In this document: positions 49,599 through 57,396 of the stretch, in pieces
Numbering within the stretch: the stretch's first letter is position 1
Layout of the letters: each line of letters opens with the position of its first letter
Assembly (NCBI RefSeq): GCF_026278345.1
Contig: NZ_CP111085.1
Location: 4,808,282-4,872,281, forward strand
DNA from: Tellurirhabdus rosea
GTDB lineage: Bacteria; Bacteroidota; Bacteroidia; Cytophagales; Spirosomataceae
Length of the DNA stretch: 64,000 bases
Direction of reading: 5' to 3'
The notes under the pieces: generated by a model
What the model was told of the DNA's origin: nothing
What the model saw: the letters and a program-made list of their open reading frames with translations, nothing else
Database searches by the model: none
Position numbers and translations under genes: made by a program

Positions 49599-51695
49599 CT
49601 AACGCCGAAAATCGGCCGGAACGCGGAGGTTGCCCGGGACTTTTTCGCGCAGATCGCCCCGCCATATACGCCCCGCATCGCCCAGGTCCCGGAAGGCGCA
49701 GTACACGTCGCGGGCTCGCAAGCCCCGGAAGTTGTCCGGTAACTGCCAGCGCACGGCGGCGGCGTCGCGGCCGGTCAGCACAATTGGATAGGCGGCCGAC
49801 TGGGCCTTTCCGTTGTTCACAAAGATGCGGAGCGTGGTTCTTTCGTTGTCCCGCTGCGCCGGAAACCAGCCGGTGATGGCCAGGCAGGGCTTGCCGGTTT
49901 TGGCGTCTGTGTACAGCTTGCCAAAAACCAGCGGCTTCTGGTGGAAATGTTCGCCCTCGATGCTGTTGCGCTCGACGTAGGCGTGTTTGAAAAACAGCCA
50001 TTCGCCATCGGCATCATACGCATCGCGGACCAGACTCATGCGGTGGGCCGCTTTCAGAAACGCTTCCCGACTGCCCGAACCGGGAATTTCGGAGTCCGGG
50101 GCCGGGTCGGTCTGCCCAGGCTGCGGCTCCGACGGAAATGACCAGTGCAGGTAATACCGGCCGAGAAACATCTTCAGCAGCCCCAGCCCTTCGAGCATCC
50201 AGCCGGGCACGGGCCGGTAATTGTACGGATTGTTAACCGTCAGTTCGGAGATAAACACCCCCAGTTCCTGCGTGTGGCGCTCCCAGGTGGCCAGTTCAAT
50301 GCCTTTGTAGCGGGCGGCGCGGCTGTCGGTCCGTTCGGGGTACTGGTTGCCGTTGAGGTGCCAGAGCATCGCCTGAATCTTGCCGAAGGTGCCGTAGGTC
50401 TCATGCAGCATGTGTTCGGCCTCGCCTTCGCTGATGGGGTAGGTCCGCCCGGCGAAGCGGTACGGTTGCGTAGCCCGGCTGATGACCGGGCGCCCGTTCT
50501 GCATCACGACCCGATCCCGGCTGTCCCGCTGGAAAAAATCGCTCTGCAAGGGCCAGACGCACTTGACGTAGCTGTCCATCGAAATCGCGCCCCGGCTGGT
50601 CCGCAGGCTTTCAAAAAGCCCTTCGTTCAGGGGCGAGAACGCGGGCGGATACCCCGTGTAATAGCCCGGAAGGCCGTTTTTGTACTGACTGAAAAGATCG
50701 AACCGGACGTCGAAACTCCAGATGCCGTAGGTGATCCAGACAGGTGCGTAGGGCGGCCGGTTGCGGTCCTGGCGATACGCGTTCATCAGGCCTTTCTGCA
50801 CATTTCCGGCCACGAAACCGACTTCGCGCATCCAGTCGCCATGCCGTTCTTTTCCGCCTTCAATGTCCAGAATGAGGTATTTCCAGGGCGGATTAGCCTC
50901 GGCCCGCCATTGCCCGTAGAGGTCGCGGCCGACTTCCATCAGGGTCTGTTCGTTGTCCGGAAACATGGGCTCATTGGTCACGACGCTGGCCACGTCGGCC
51001 GGAATGGGTCGTTTCAGGAACTCAAACGAAGACTTGCCGGCCCAGGCCGCCGCCTGCCGCCGGACTTCCAGCGGAAGATGGGTCTGGGCCGAAACGGCCG
51101 CCGCGTTGTAAAGCGGACCGCCGTAAATAATCCAGTGCTGGGTTGGGCCGCTCGCGCCCGGCACGCCCGACCGGACGGTGCCGCTGGTCAACAGACCCCG
51201 GCTCTGGTGCAGGGCGTACGGCGTGTTTGGGTAGGTGGGACCGAAATAAAGCAGTTTCTGCCGTCCGGTCTGGATGGGCGGAAAGCGGCCCACCAGAAAA
51301 GCGGCCTCGGCATTCTGCTCAGTCAGCCGGTACTGGTTGTCGGCCTGCCGGGGAAACTTCCGGAGCGGCGCCAGCGGCAGGCGCGGGGCAGTTTCGGTCG
51401 TAAAACGGCGGCCCCGGCTGTCGGCCCCGGACAGTTTTGGGTCATTTCCCTGCCCTTTGGCAAACAATTCATCGGCGGCAGGCGGGCGGGCCGTGTCCGG
51501 TTCGGCGGGTACGCTGAAGCTCCGGGCGTCGGAAGGGCCGTTGGAGGTGGAGCCGGAAAGGGAAACGGACTTGAGTCCGAAGTGGTTGATTTTCTTATAA
51601 TTACGGCTGGCAAAGTAAAGCGCCGGGATAGCAGACAGCAGCAGGAGCAGGATGAGGGTTTTCCGGAAGGTACGGGGCATACGGGTGGCTGACAT
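49599..51695 (-). CDS. Secreted or membrane-anchored protein of unknown function, TIM-barrel-like
   Basis: The 698-residue protein has one N-terminal membrane helix (TLILLLLLSAIPALYF) and a Ser/Pro/Gly linker to about residue 100. A large domain contains YLILDIEGGKERHGDW, PVWITYGIWSFDVRFDLF and RGAISMDSYVKCVWPL, acidic strand ends spaced as in a glycosidase-like (beta/alpha)8 barrel. The final 130 residues are beta-rich (LAITGWFPAQRDNERTTLRIFVNN), like a C-terminal accessory domain. I do not recognise a family; a glycan-active enzyme is a guess supported only by the neighbouring sugar genes. It is divergent from the Gfo/Idh genes and co-directional with the MFS gene. Confidence 0.6.
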   Translation of the reverse strand: MSATRMPRTFRKTLILLLLLSAIPALYFASRNYKKINHFGLKSVSLSGSTSNGPSDARSFSVPAEPDTARPPAADELFAKGQGNDPKLSGADSRGRRFTTETAPRLPLAPLRKFPRQADNQYRLTEQNAEAAFLVGRFPPIQTGRQKLLYFGPTYPNTPYALHQSRGLLTSGTVRSGVPGASGPTQHWIIYGGPLYNAAAVSAQTHLPLEVRRQAAAWAGKSSFEFLKRPIPADVASVVTNEPMFPDNEQTLMEVGRDLYGQWRAEANPPWKYLILDIEGGKERHGDWMREVGFVAGNVQKGLMNAYRQDRNRPPYAPVWITYGIWSFDVRFDLFSQYKNGLPGYYTGYPPAFSPLNEGLFESLRTSRGAISMDSYVKCVWPLQSDFFQRDSRDRVVMQNGRPVISRATQPYRFAGRTYPISEGEAEHMLHETYGTFGKIQAMLWHLNGNQYPERTDSRAARYKGIELATWERHTQELGVFISELTVNNPYNYRPVPGWMLEGLGLLKMFLGRYYLHWSFPSEPQPGQTDPAPDSEIPGSGSREAFLKAAHRMSLVRDAYDADGEWLFFKHAYVERNSIEGEHFHQKPLVFGKLYTDAKTGKPCLAITGWFPAQRDNERTTLRIFVNNGKAQSAAYPIVLTGRDAAAVRWQLPDNFRGLRARDVYCAFRDLGDAGRIWRGDLREKVPGNLRVPADFRR

Positions 51696-51827
51696 AGGAT
51701 ACGTACTGGGGACGCGCTTATTTGGGCGATACGAATTAATGCTTTAATTTTCCCGCCACAATAACAGCCTTTCTGTGGTAGAAGTCCACTTTTTCTGACT
51801 TAAACGATTATAAACCCTAAATCCACC

Positions 51828-52982
51828 ATGGTTCACAGAAAATTGCGAATGGGCATGGTCGGCGGCGGACTGGATGCCTTCATCGGCGCCGTTCATCGCC
51901 GGGCCGCTGCCTTCGACAACGAAATTGAACTTGTCTGTGGCGTCTTTAGCCAGTCGCCCGAAAAATCAAAAGCTGCCGGCCACGCGTTTTACCTGCCCGA
52001 AGACCGGGTCTACGCTAGTTTTGAAGAGATGATTCAGCGGGAGAAGGAGCTGCCCGAGGACGTTCGCATGGATTTTATCTCCATCGTGACGCCCAACCAC
52101 ATGCACTTCCCGCCCGCCAAAATGGCCCTCGAAAACGGTTTCCACGTCATCTGCGACAAGCCCATGACGCTGAATCTGGAAGAAGCCAGAGAACTGGCCG
52201 AAATCGTGAAGAAGTCCGGGCTGGTGTTTGGCCTGACGCACAACTATACCGGCTATCCGATGGTGAAGGAAGCCCGCGACATGGTTCGCAGTGGCAAACT
52301 GGGAGCCATCCGGAAGGTGGTCGTGGAATATCCGCAGGGCTGGCTGTCGAAGTTCGAAGAAGGCAACGATTACAAACAGGCCATCTGGCGGACCGACCCG
52401 ACCAAATCGGGCGCGGCGGGCTGTATGGGCGACATCGGCACGCACGCCGAAAACCTGGCCGAATACATCACCGGCCTCAAAATCAGCGAACTCTGCGCCG
52501 ACCTGACGACCTTCGTGCCGGGCCGCCAGCTCGACGACGATGGGAACGTGCTCCTCCGTTTCGACAATGGCGCGAAGGGCGTGCTGCACGCTTCCCAGAT
52601 TTCGAACGGGGAAGAAAACTCCCTCAAAATCTTTGTCTACGGCGAACTGGGCGGTCTGGAGTGGCACCAGATGGAGCCGAACACGCTCAAGTTCAAGTCG
52701 CAGGAAGACCAGCGGATCATCCGGCCGAAGGTAAATGCGCTCTCGGCCGCGGCCAACGCCCATGTCCGGGTACCGGCCGGTCACCCCGAAGGCTTTTTCG
52801 AGGCGTTTGCCAACATCTACCGCAACTTCGCCTTCGCCGTGAAAGCGCACATGAACGGCCAGCAGCCCGACCCGCTGTACGATTTCCCCGGCGTGGAAGA
52901 CGGCGTCCGCGGCCTCGCATTCATCGACACCGTAATCACCTCCAGCCAGTCGGATGAGAAGTGGACGAAGTTTATTCATTAA
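51828..52982 (+). CDS. Gfo/Idh/MocA family oxidoreductase (first of two)
   Basis: The 384-residue protein has the NAD(P)-binding Rossmann start LRMGMVGGGLDAFIGAVHRRA, VTPNHMHFPPAKMAL, and the DKPMT version of the EKP motif. The C-terminal domain contains AAGCMGDIGTHAENLAEYITGL with the conserved Asp/His pair. Members dehydrogenate sugars, inositols or their derivatives in the cytoplasm. It is the first gene of a plus-strand operon that continues with a second Gfo/Idh gene and a xylose-isomerase-like TIM barrel protein. Repeat element G starts directly after its stop. Confidence 0.92.
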   Translation: MVHRKLRMGMVGGGLDAFIGAVHRRAAAFDNEIELVCGVFSQSPEKSKAAGHAFYLPEDRVYASFEEMIQREKELPEDVRMDFISIVTPNHMHFPPAKMALENGFHVICDKPMTLNLEEARELAEIVKKSGLVFGLTHNYTGYPMVKEARDMVRSGKLGAIRKVVVEYPQGWLSKFEEGNDYKQAIWRTDPTKSGAAGCMGDIGTHAENLAEYITGLKISELCADLTTFVPGRQLDDDGNVLLRFDNGAKGVLHASQISNGEENSLKIFVYGELGGLEWHQMEPNTLKFKSQEDQRIIRPKVNALSAAANAHVRVPAGHPEGFFEAFANIYRNFAFAVKAHMNGQQPDPLYDFPGVEDGVRGLAFIDTVITSSQSDEKWTKFIH

Positions 52983-53087
52983 GTGATTGAGTGAATGAGT
53001 GATTGAGCGACTACGCCGCTCTTACATTTAGTGAAGCTATTACCCAATTCGCAAGGCCACTCAATCGCTCATTCACTCAACTACTCA
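52982..53087. repeat. Intergenic octamer inverted-repeat element G
   Basis: The left arm (52982-53012) is made of 8-mers such as GTGATTGA, GTGAATGA and GTGATTGA. The right arm (53057-53087), as complement, gives GAGTGAAT and GAGCGATT, matching the left arm at about 24 of 28 positions. The centre is 44 bases and contains ACGCCGCT. It lies between two genes of the same operon and begins at the last base of the first gene's stop. Confidence 0.82.
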
Positions 53088-53129
53088 AAACAATTCTTGT
53101 CTTTAGTTAAAACCATCTAAACCACTGAA

Positions 53130-54278
53130 ATGCAGAAAATTAAAGTTGGCGTAGTGGGTACGGGCTTCATCGGGCCTGCCCATATCGAAGCCCTCCGTCG
53201 CTTGCCGAATGTTGAAGTTGCCGCCCTGTGCGAAGTGAGTCAGGAACTGGCCGAGAGCAAAGCCGCGCAGCTCGGGATCGAACGCGCCTACACGTTTGAA
53301 GAACTGCTCAAGCAGGAGGATATTCAGGCCGTACACATCTGTACGCCCAACTTCCTGCACTACAACCAGTCGAAAGCCGCGCTGGAGGCCGGGAAGCACG
53401 TCATCTGCGAAAAGCCGCTGGCCAAGGACCTGCACGAAGCCGAGGAACTGGTGCAGCTGGCCGCCAAATCCGGGCTGGTCAACGCCGTGCACTTCAACCT
53501 GCGCTACTACCCGCTGGCCCGCCAGATGAAGGTCATGCGCGAGAAGGGCGAACTGGGCGAGGTGTACAGCATCATCGGTTCGTACCTTCAGGACTGGCTG
53601 TTCTACGAAACGGACTACAACTGGCGTCTGGAACCGGACAAGTCGGGCGACTCGCGCGCGATTGCCGACATCGGTTCGCACCTGATGGACATCATCGAAT
53701 ACATCACGGGCCTGAAAACGGTGGCGGTGATGGCCGATTTCAACACGATTCACAAAACCCGCAAGAAGCCGCTGAAGCCGGTCGAGACGTATTCGGGCAA
53801 GATGCTGCAGCCGGAGGACTACGCCGACGTGCCCATCAACACCGAAGACCACGCCAACGTGCTGCTGCGCTTCGACAACGGCAACCGGGGCGTCATCACG
53901 GTATCGCAGGTGTCGGCGGGCCGCAAGAACCAGATGAAACTGGAAATTGCCGGTTCGAAGAAAACCTTCGCCTGGAACTCGGAGGCGCCGAACGAAATGT
54001 GGATCGGCAACCGCGACGGCTTTAACGAAAACCTGATGCGCGACCCGGCCCTGGTGCATGCCGAAGCCCGCTCGGTCATCTCGTTCCCCGGCGGCCACAA
54101 CGAAGGTTTCCCCGACACCTCGAAGCAGATGTTCAAGGAGGTTTACGAGGCCATCGCCGCCGGCAAACAGCCCGAAAACCCGACCTTCCCAACCTTCGCC
54201 GACGGCTACCGCGAACTGCTCATCTGCGAAAAAATCCTGGAATCGAACAGGAAGCAGGGCTGGATTTCGATTGAGTGA
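53130..54278 (+). CDS. Gfo/Idh/MocA family oxidoreductase (second of two)
   Basis: The 382-residue protein has the N-terminal Rossmann motif IKVGVVGTGFIGPAHIEAL, ICTPNFLHYNQSKAAL, and the exact EKPLAKD catalytic-lysine motif. The C-terminal domain contains SRAIADIGSHLMDIIEYITGL with the conserved Asp and His. It differs clearly from the first Gfo/Idh protein, so the two probably act on successive intermediates, one oxidising and one reducing, as in inositol or scyllo-inositol type pathways. The stop codon (GAG TGA) is part of the octamer repeat that begins the element around the four-helix-bundle gene. Confidence 0.93.
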   Translation: MQKIKVGVVGTGFIGPAHIEALRRLPNVEVAALCEVSQELAESKAAQLGIERAYTFEELLKQEDIQAVHICTPNFLHYNQSKAALEAGKHVICEKPLAKDLHEAEELVQLAAKSGLVNAVHFNLRYYPLARQMKVMREKGELGEVYSIIGSYLQDWLFYETDYNWRLEPDKSGDSRAIADIGSHLMDIIEYITGLKTVAVMADFNTIHKTRKKPLKPVETYSGKMLQPEDYADVPINTEDHANVLLRFDNGNRGVITVSQVSAGRKNQMKLEIAGSKKTFAWNSEAPNEMWIGNRDGFNENLMRDPALVHAEARSVISFPGGHNEGFPDTSKQMFKEVYEAIAAGKQPENPTFPTFADGYRELLICEKILESNRKQGWISIE

Positions 54279-54737
54279 TTGAGCGAATGAGTGATTGAGT
54301 GTGAAATCTGTCTAAACCTATGGTACCGGTCAGAATTGACAAAGGTGAATTCGCTGATGGAGTTGAAAAGCGCCTGAAAGCGTTCATGCTGCGTTGTGTT
54401 CAGGTCTTTCGCTCACTCCCTCCCTCATTTGAAGCACAGCATTTTGGAAAACAACTCCTTCGCTGTGCTTCATCCTCTGCTGCCAATTACCGGGCCGTCC
54501 GGCGGGCGCGTAGTCAGAATGAATTTTTCGCCAAAATCAGTATTGTGGTTGAAGAATTGGATGAGGCGCTGTTTTGGCTGGAAACTCTAATTGAAACCAC
54601 AATTATACCCGAAACCCGTTTGAGCGATTTGATCGATGAGGGGACACAGTTGTTAAGATTGTTGGCAAAATCCCGTAACAAGGCAAAAAATGCCTGATGC
54701 TCTCGCTCAATCGCTCAATCACTAAATCACTCAATTA
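54270..54737. mobile_element. Candidate element: octamer inverted-repeat arms flanking a four-helix-bundle gene (H)
   Basis: The left arm (54270-54302) reads ATTGAGTG, ATTGAGCG, AATGAGTG, ATTGAGTG. The right arm (54701-54737), as complement, matches it at about 27 of 32 positions with the same 8-mers. The arms use the words seen in element G, 1.2 kb away. Between them, in place of a 13-44 base centre, lies a complete gene for a four-helix-bundle protein. The unit sits inside the Gfo/Idh-isomerase operon, starting in the stop codon of one gene and ending three bases before the start of the next. There is no transposase, so mobility is only inferred. Confidence 0.55.
54320..54697 (+). CDS. Four-helix-bundle protein (23S rRNA intervening-sequence protein / Avd-like family)
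   Basis: The 125-residue protein has the family signatures RLKAFMLRCVQVFRSLP, QLLRCASSSAANYRAVRRARS (conserved Ser/Ala-Asn-Tyr-Arg-A-x-RA-RS helix) and FFAKISIVVEELDEALFWLE, followed by the fourth helix with a basic end. Relatives are encoded inside 23S rRNA intervening sequences and as free genes; Avd of diversity-generating retroelements is a homologue that binds nucleic acid with a reverse transcriptase. Family members form pentameric barrels with a basic surface. No rRNA or reverse transcriptase gene is near. It interrupts a carbohydrate operon and is bracketed by inverted octamer arms. Confidence 0.92.
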   Translation: MVPVRIDKGEFADGVEKRLKAFMLRCVQVFRSLPPSFEAQHFGKQLLRCASSSAANYRAVRRARSQNEFFAKISIVVEELDEALFWLETLIETTIIPETRLSDLIDEGTQLLRLLAKSRNKAKNA

Positions 54738-54740
54738 TCA

Positions 54741-55793
54741 ATGAAAACAATGAAAGGCCCCGGCGTCTTTTTGGCGCAGTTTTTGGGCGACTCTGAACCC
54801 TTCAACAACCTGGAATCCATTGCCCGATACATGGCCGACCTCGGCTATAAAGGCATTCAGCTGCCGACCTGGGACCCGCGCGTCATCGACCTCAAGCAGG
54901 CGTCGGAAAGCCAGACGTACTGCGACGAACTGAAAGGAAAGCTGAGCGACATCGGCGTGGAAATCACCGAACTATCGACGCACCTGCAGGGGCAACTCGT
55001 CGCGGTTCACCCGGCTTACCGCGAGATGTTCGCCGGATTCGGTCCGGCCGAAGTCGCCAACGACCCGAAGGCGCAGCAGGAGTGGGCGACGAACCAGCTT
55101 CTGATGGCCGCCAAAGCCAGCCAAAACCTCGGCCTGACCTCGCACGTGACGTTCTCCGGCGCGCTGCTGTGGCCGTTTGTCTATCCGTGGCCGCAGCGCC
55201 CGGCGGGTCTGGTGACGACTGCTTTCCAGGAACTGGGCAACCGCTGGCTGCCGATCCTGAACGCCTTCGACGAAGCGGGTGTGGACGTGGGCTACGAACT
55301 GCACCCCGGCGAAGACCTGCACGATGGCGTGACCTTCGAAATGTTCCTGCAATACGTCAACGGCCACCCGCGCGCGGGCATCAACTACGACCCGAGCCAC
55401 TTCGTGCTGCAGCAACTGGATTATCTCCAGTTCATCGACTTCTACCACGACCGGATTTACGCCTTCCACGTGAAGGACGCCGAGTTCAACCCAACGGGCA
55501 AACAGGGCGTCTATGGCGGTTACCAGGGCTGGGTCGAGCGTGCGGGCCGCTTCCGTTCGCTGGGCGACGGGCAGGTGGATTTTGCGGGCATCTTCTCCAA
55601 ACTGGCACAGTACGATTACGACGGCTGGGCGGTGCTGGAATGGGAGTGCGCCATCAAGCACCCCGAACAGGGCGCGGCCGAAGGCGCTCCGTTCATTGAT
55701 AACCACATCATCCGCGTCACCGAACGGGCGTTTGATGACTTTGCCGGAACGGGTGCCGACGAAGAATTCAACAAACGGGTACTCGGACTTTAA
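54741..55793 (+). CDS. Sugar phosphate isomerase/epimerase (xylose isomerase-like TIM barrel)
   Basis: The 350-residue protein has the AP-endonuclease-2/xylose-isomerase-like TIM barrel: ARYMADLGYKGIQLPTWDPR near the start, VGYELHPGEDLHDG with a metal-binding Glu, INYDPSHFVLQQLDYLQFIDFYHDRIYAFHVKDAEFNPTG with Asp and His ligands, and DYDGWAVLEWECAIKHPEQG with a further Glu. It should isomerise or epimerise a sugar or inositol-derived keto compound together with the two Gfo/Idh enzymes upstream. It starts three bases after the octamer repeat arm. A strong terminator follows. Confidence 0.92.
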   Translation: MKTMKGPGVFLAQFLGDSEPFNNLESIARYMADLGYKGIQLPTWDPRVIDLKQASESQTYCDELKGKLSDIGVEITELSTHLQGQLVAVHPAYREMFAGFGPAEVANDPKAQQEWATNQLLMAAKASQNLGLTSHVTFSGALLWPFVYPWPQRPAGLVTTAFQELGNRWLPILNAFDEAGVDVGYELHPGEDLHDGVTFEMFLQYVNGHPRAGINYDPSHFVLQQLDYLQFIDFYHDRIYAFHVKDAEFNPTGKQGVYGGYQGWVERAGRFRSLGDGQVDFAGIFSKLAQYDYDGWAVLEWECAIKHPEQGAAEGAPFIDNHIIRVTERAFDDFAGTGADEEFNKRVLGL

Positions 55794-55817
55794 ATAGCCT
55801 GCGGACCACTGACACCG

Positions 55818-55855
55818 AAAATATGCCGGGGATGGAAGTCTCCGGCATATTTTTC
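55818..55855 (+). terminator. Intrinsic terminator of the Gfo/Idh-isomerase operon
   Basis: AAATATGCCGG (55819-55829) pairs with CCGGCATATTT (55842-55852), followed by T residues. It lies 25 bases after the isomerase stop. Confidence 0.85.
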
Positions 55856-55902
55856 TAGCAGTCTGTAGTTTAGCGGTATACTATCCAAAACAACAAATCA
55901 CG

Positions 55903-56109
55903 ATGGCAGGTCAGGGTTCAGGCGGCAATGTAATAGCGGCCCTTTGTAGCTTTTTTATTCCGGGTTTAGGACAATTGTTGCAGGGACGTCTGGGCATGGC
56001 GATTCTGCATTTCGTGCTGGCCGGAATCCTCTGGTTTTTCCTTCTGGGCTGGGTGATTCACCTGTGGTCGATTCTGGACGCGGCCCGTTTCAAGCCCAAT
56101 GTATATTAA
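55903..56109 (+). CDS. Small membrane protein of unknown function
   Basis: A 68-residue protein with two hydrophobic segments: IAALCSFFIPGLGQLLQG, then MAILHFVLAGILWFFLLGWVIHLWSILDAARF. The PGLGQ turn and the WSIxDA end are seen in many small Bacteroidota membrane proteins annotated only as hypothetical. Its 16-base spacing to the next gene suggests cotranscription with the UPF0303 gene. TATACTATCC about 25 bases upstream could be a promoter element. Function unknown. Confidence 0.75.
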   Translation: MAGQGSGGNVIAALCSFFIPGLGQLLQGRLGMAILHFVLAGILWFFLLGWVIHLWSILDAARFKPNVY

Positions 56110-56124
56110 CGTCTTTCTAACCGT

Positions 56125-56607
56125 ATGACTGATATCGAGCGGATTGCTGTTCAGGAAGAAACCCTCCAGTTTGAGCAGTTCAACGCCGACACGGCCTGGG
56201 AACTGGGCAACCGCCTGAAAAAGGAACTGGAGGCGCGACAAGCGGCGGCAGCCATCGACATCAGCCTGCACGGCCAGCCCCTGTTTTTCTTCGCTATGCC
56301 GGGCACCACGCCCGACAACGCCGACTGGATACGCCGGAAACGGAACACCACGGCCCGTTTTCACCAGAGTTCCTACGCGCTGGGTCTAAAGCTCAAGGAG
56401 CAGAACACCACACTGACCGAAAAAGTGGGCGTCGAGCATCGCGATTATGCCACGCACGGCGGCTGTTTTCCCATAAAGTTGCGGGGAGCGGGCTGCATCG
56501 GCACCATCACCGTGTCCGGTCTGCCGCAGCGGGAGGATCATAATGTGATTGTGGAGGTACTGGCGGACTGGCTGGGATATTCGGTGGATGCCCTGCGGCT
56601 GGATTGA
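56125..56607 (+). CDS. UPF0303 / heme-degrading-domain family protein
   Basis: The 160-residue protein matches the Haem_degrading/UPF0303 fold: WELGNRLKKELEARQAAAAIDISLHGQPLFFFAMPGTTPDNADWIRRKRN, then HGGCFPIKLRGAGCIGTITVSGLPQREDHNVIVEVLADWLG, the conserved Gly-rich block with an Asp and His at its end. There is no signal peptide, so it is cytoplasmic. The name heme-degrading derives from one relative; some members bind corrinoids or heme and others have no known ligand. It is probably cotranscribed with the small membrane protein gene. Confidence 0.85.
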   Translation: MTDIERIAVQEETLQFEQFNADTAWELGNRLKKELEARQAAAAIDISLHGQPLFFFAMPGTTPDNADWIRRKRNTTARFHQSSYALGLKLKEQNTTLTEKVGVEHRDYATHGGCFPIKLRGAGCIGTITVSGLPQREDHNVIVEVLADWLGYSVDALRLD

Positions 56608-56677
56608 ATTGTCTTTGATTCCCACTGTTTGGACGTAGCGCCCAAACCGTTTGAACCTGCAATTGAAACCGTTCGGA

Positions 56678-56697
56678 CCCACGGTTAAAACCGTGGG
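56678..56697. terminator. Perfect hairpin between convergent genes, possible GC-rich repeat copy
   Basis: CCCACGGTT (56678-56686) pairs perfectly with AACCGTGGG (56689-56697) around AA. It abuts the stop codon of the Uma2 gene (56698-56700). Upstream, 56625-56675 holds further imperfect pairings of GTTTGG/CCAAAC and ACCGTT type. Without a clear T tract it may be a 3'-end repeat rather than an intrinsic terminator. Confidence 0.6.
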
Positions 56698-57303
56698 CTA
56701 GAAGGCAATTCCCTCTTCCCGGAGCAGATCGGCCAGATTGAACGTCACCTCGTCCAGAACGGGCACCGAAACGTCCCAATTATGCGTAATCCAATCGGCA
56801 TTCCGGCTGGCAACCAGAACCTTGTTGGGATTGATCATAATCCAGATGACGCGCTCGACGCCGAACGCCAGCAGCCGGTCGGTTTTGTCGTGAATGTAAT
56901 TCTGTTCGCGCGTAGCATACTGTTCCAAATCAATGCGAACATCGACCTCAATGGCAATTTTGGGCGGAGTCTGGAAGTAGGTGTTGGACAATGTCAGCCC
57001 CTTCTTTTCGTAAATGGCAATGTCGTTGGCGAAGTTATTTCCTTTGTCAATGTGAAGACCCGCCTCATTGGTAGCTACCAGATACTTCTTTCTGTTGATT
57101 GTGCGGCCTAAAAGCATAACAATTGCTGTAACCAGCGCCGCCTGCAACGAACTACTGCCCATGATCTCTTCGAACGTCTTTTTGCCAGACAATACTTCCT
57201 TGTAGCCCCGGTAGTAAAGGGCGCGTCCGTTGAGCGTTTCGTACACGAGATAGGAGGGAACCCGCTTTCGGCGTCTGGGGGTTTCCTGCTTGATGGTCAC
57301 CAT
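56698..57303 (-). CDS. Uma2 family endonuclease-like protein (second copy)
   Basis: The 201-residue protein has the Uma2 core: YYRGYKEVLSGKKTFEEIMGSS, then a nuclease-like segment with FANDIAIYEKKG (Asp), PPKIAIEVDVRIDLEQYATREQNYIHDKTDRLLAFGVERVIWIM (Glu and Lys in the usual order) and a C-terminal FNLADLLREEG. It belongs to a different branch from the Uma2 protein at 47.5-48.1 kb; the two have little local identity. The ATG at 57303 is chosen because a longer frame to 57462 would run into the divergent SDR gene and its promoter. The biological role of Uma2 proteins is unknown. Confidence 0.82.
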   Translation of the reverse strand: MVTIKQETPRRRKRVPSYLVYETLNGRALYYRGYKEVLSGKKTFEEIMGSSSLQAALVTAIVMLLGRTINRKKYLVATNEAGLHIDKGNNFANDIAIYEKKGLTLSNTYFQTPPKIAIEVDVRIDLEQYATREQNYIHDKTDRLLAFGVERVIWIMINPNKVLVASRNADWITHNWDVSVPVLDEVTFNLADLLREEGIAF

Positions 57304-57366
57304 CTGATCCGGCGATAAAGTGGTAAACAATACTACCCAAACTAACCGGAAATTACAACCGGTGTT

Positions 57367-57374
57367 TATCTTTG
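57367..57374 (+). promoter_or_regulatory. Bacteroidota-type -7 box for the SDR gene
   Basis: TATCTTTG is an exact TAnnTTTG match, ending 22 bases before the ATG at 57397. No TTTG -33 element is evident upstream. Confidence 0.5.
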
Positions 57375-57396
57375 GCAAAACCCTACCTCGCCTCCC

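Noticed and set aside
54320-54697. The four-helix-bundle gene as part of a 23S rRNA intervening sequence
   Set aside because: There is no rRNA sequence on either side; the flanks are protein-coding genes of a carbohydrate operon.
54320-54697. A diversity-generating retroelement
   Set aside because: No reverse transcriptase gene, template/variable repeat pair or C-type lectin target is visible in the window, so only family resemblance to Avd remains.
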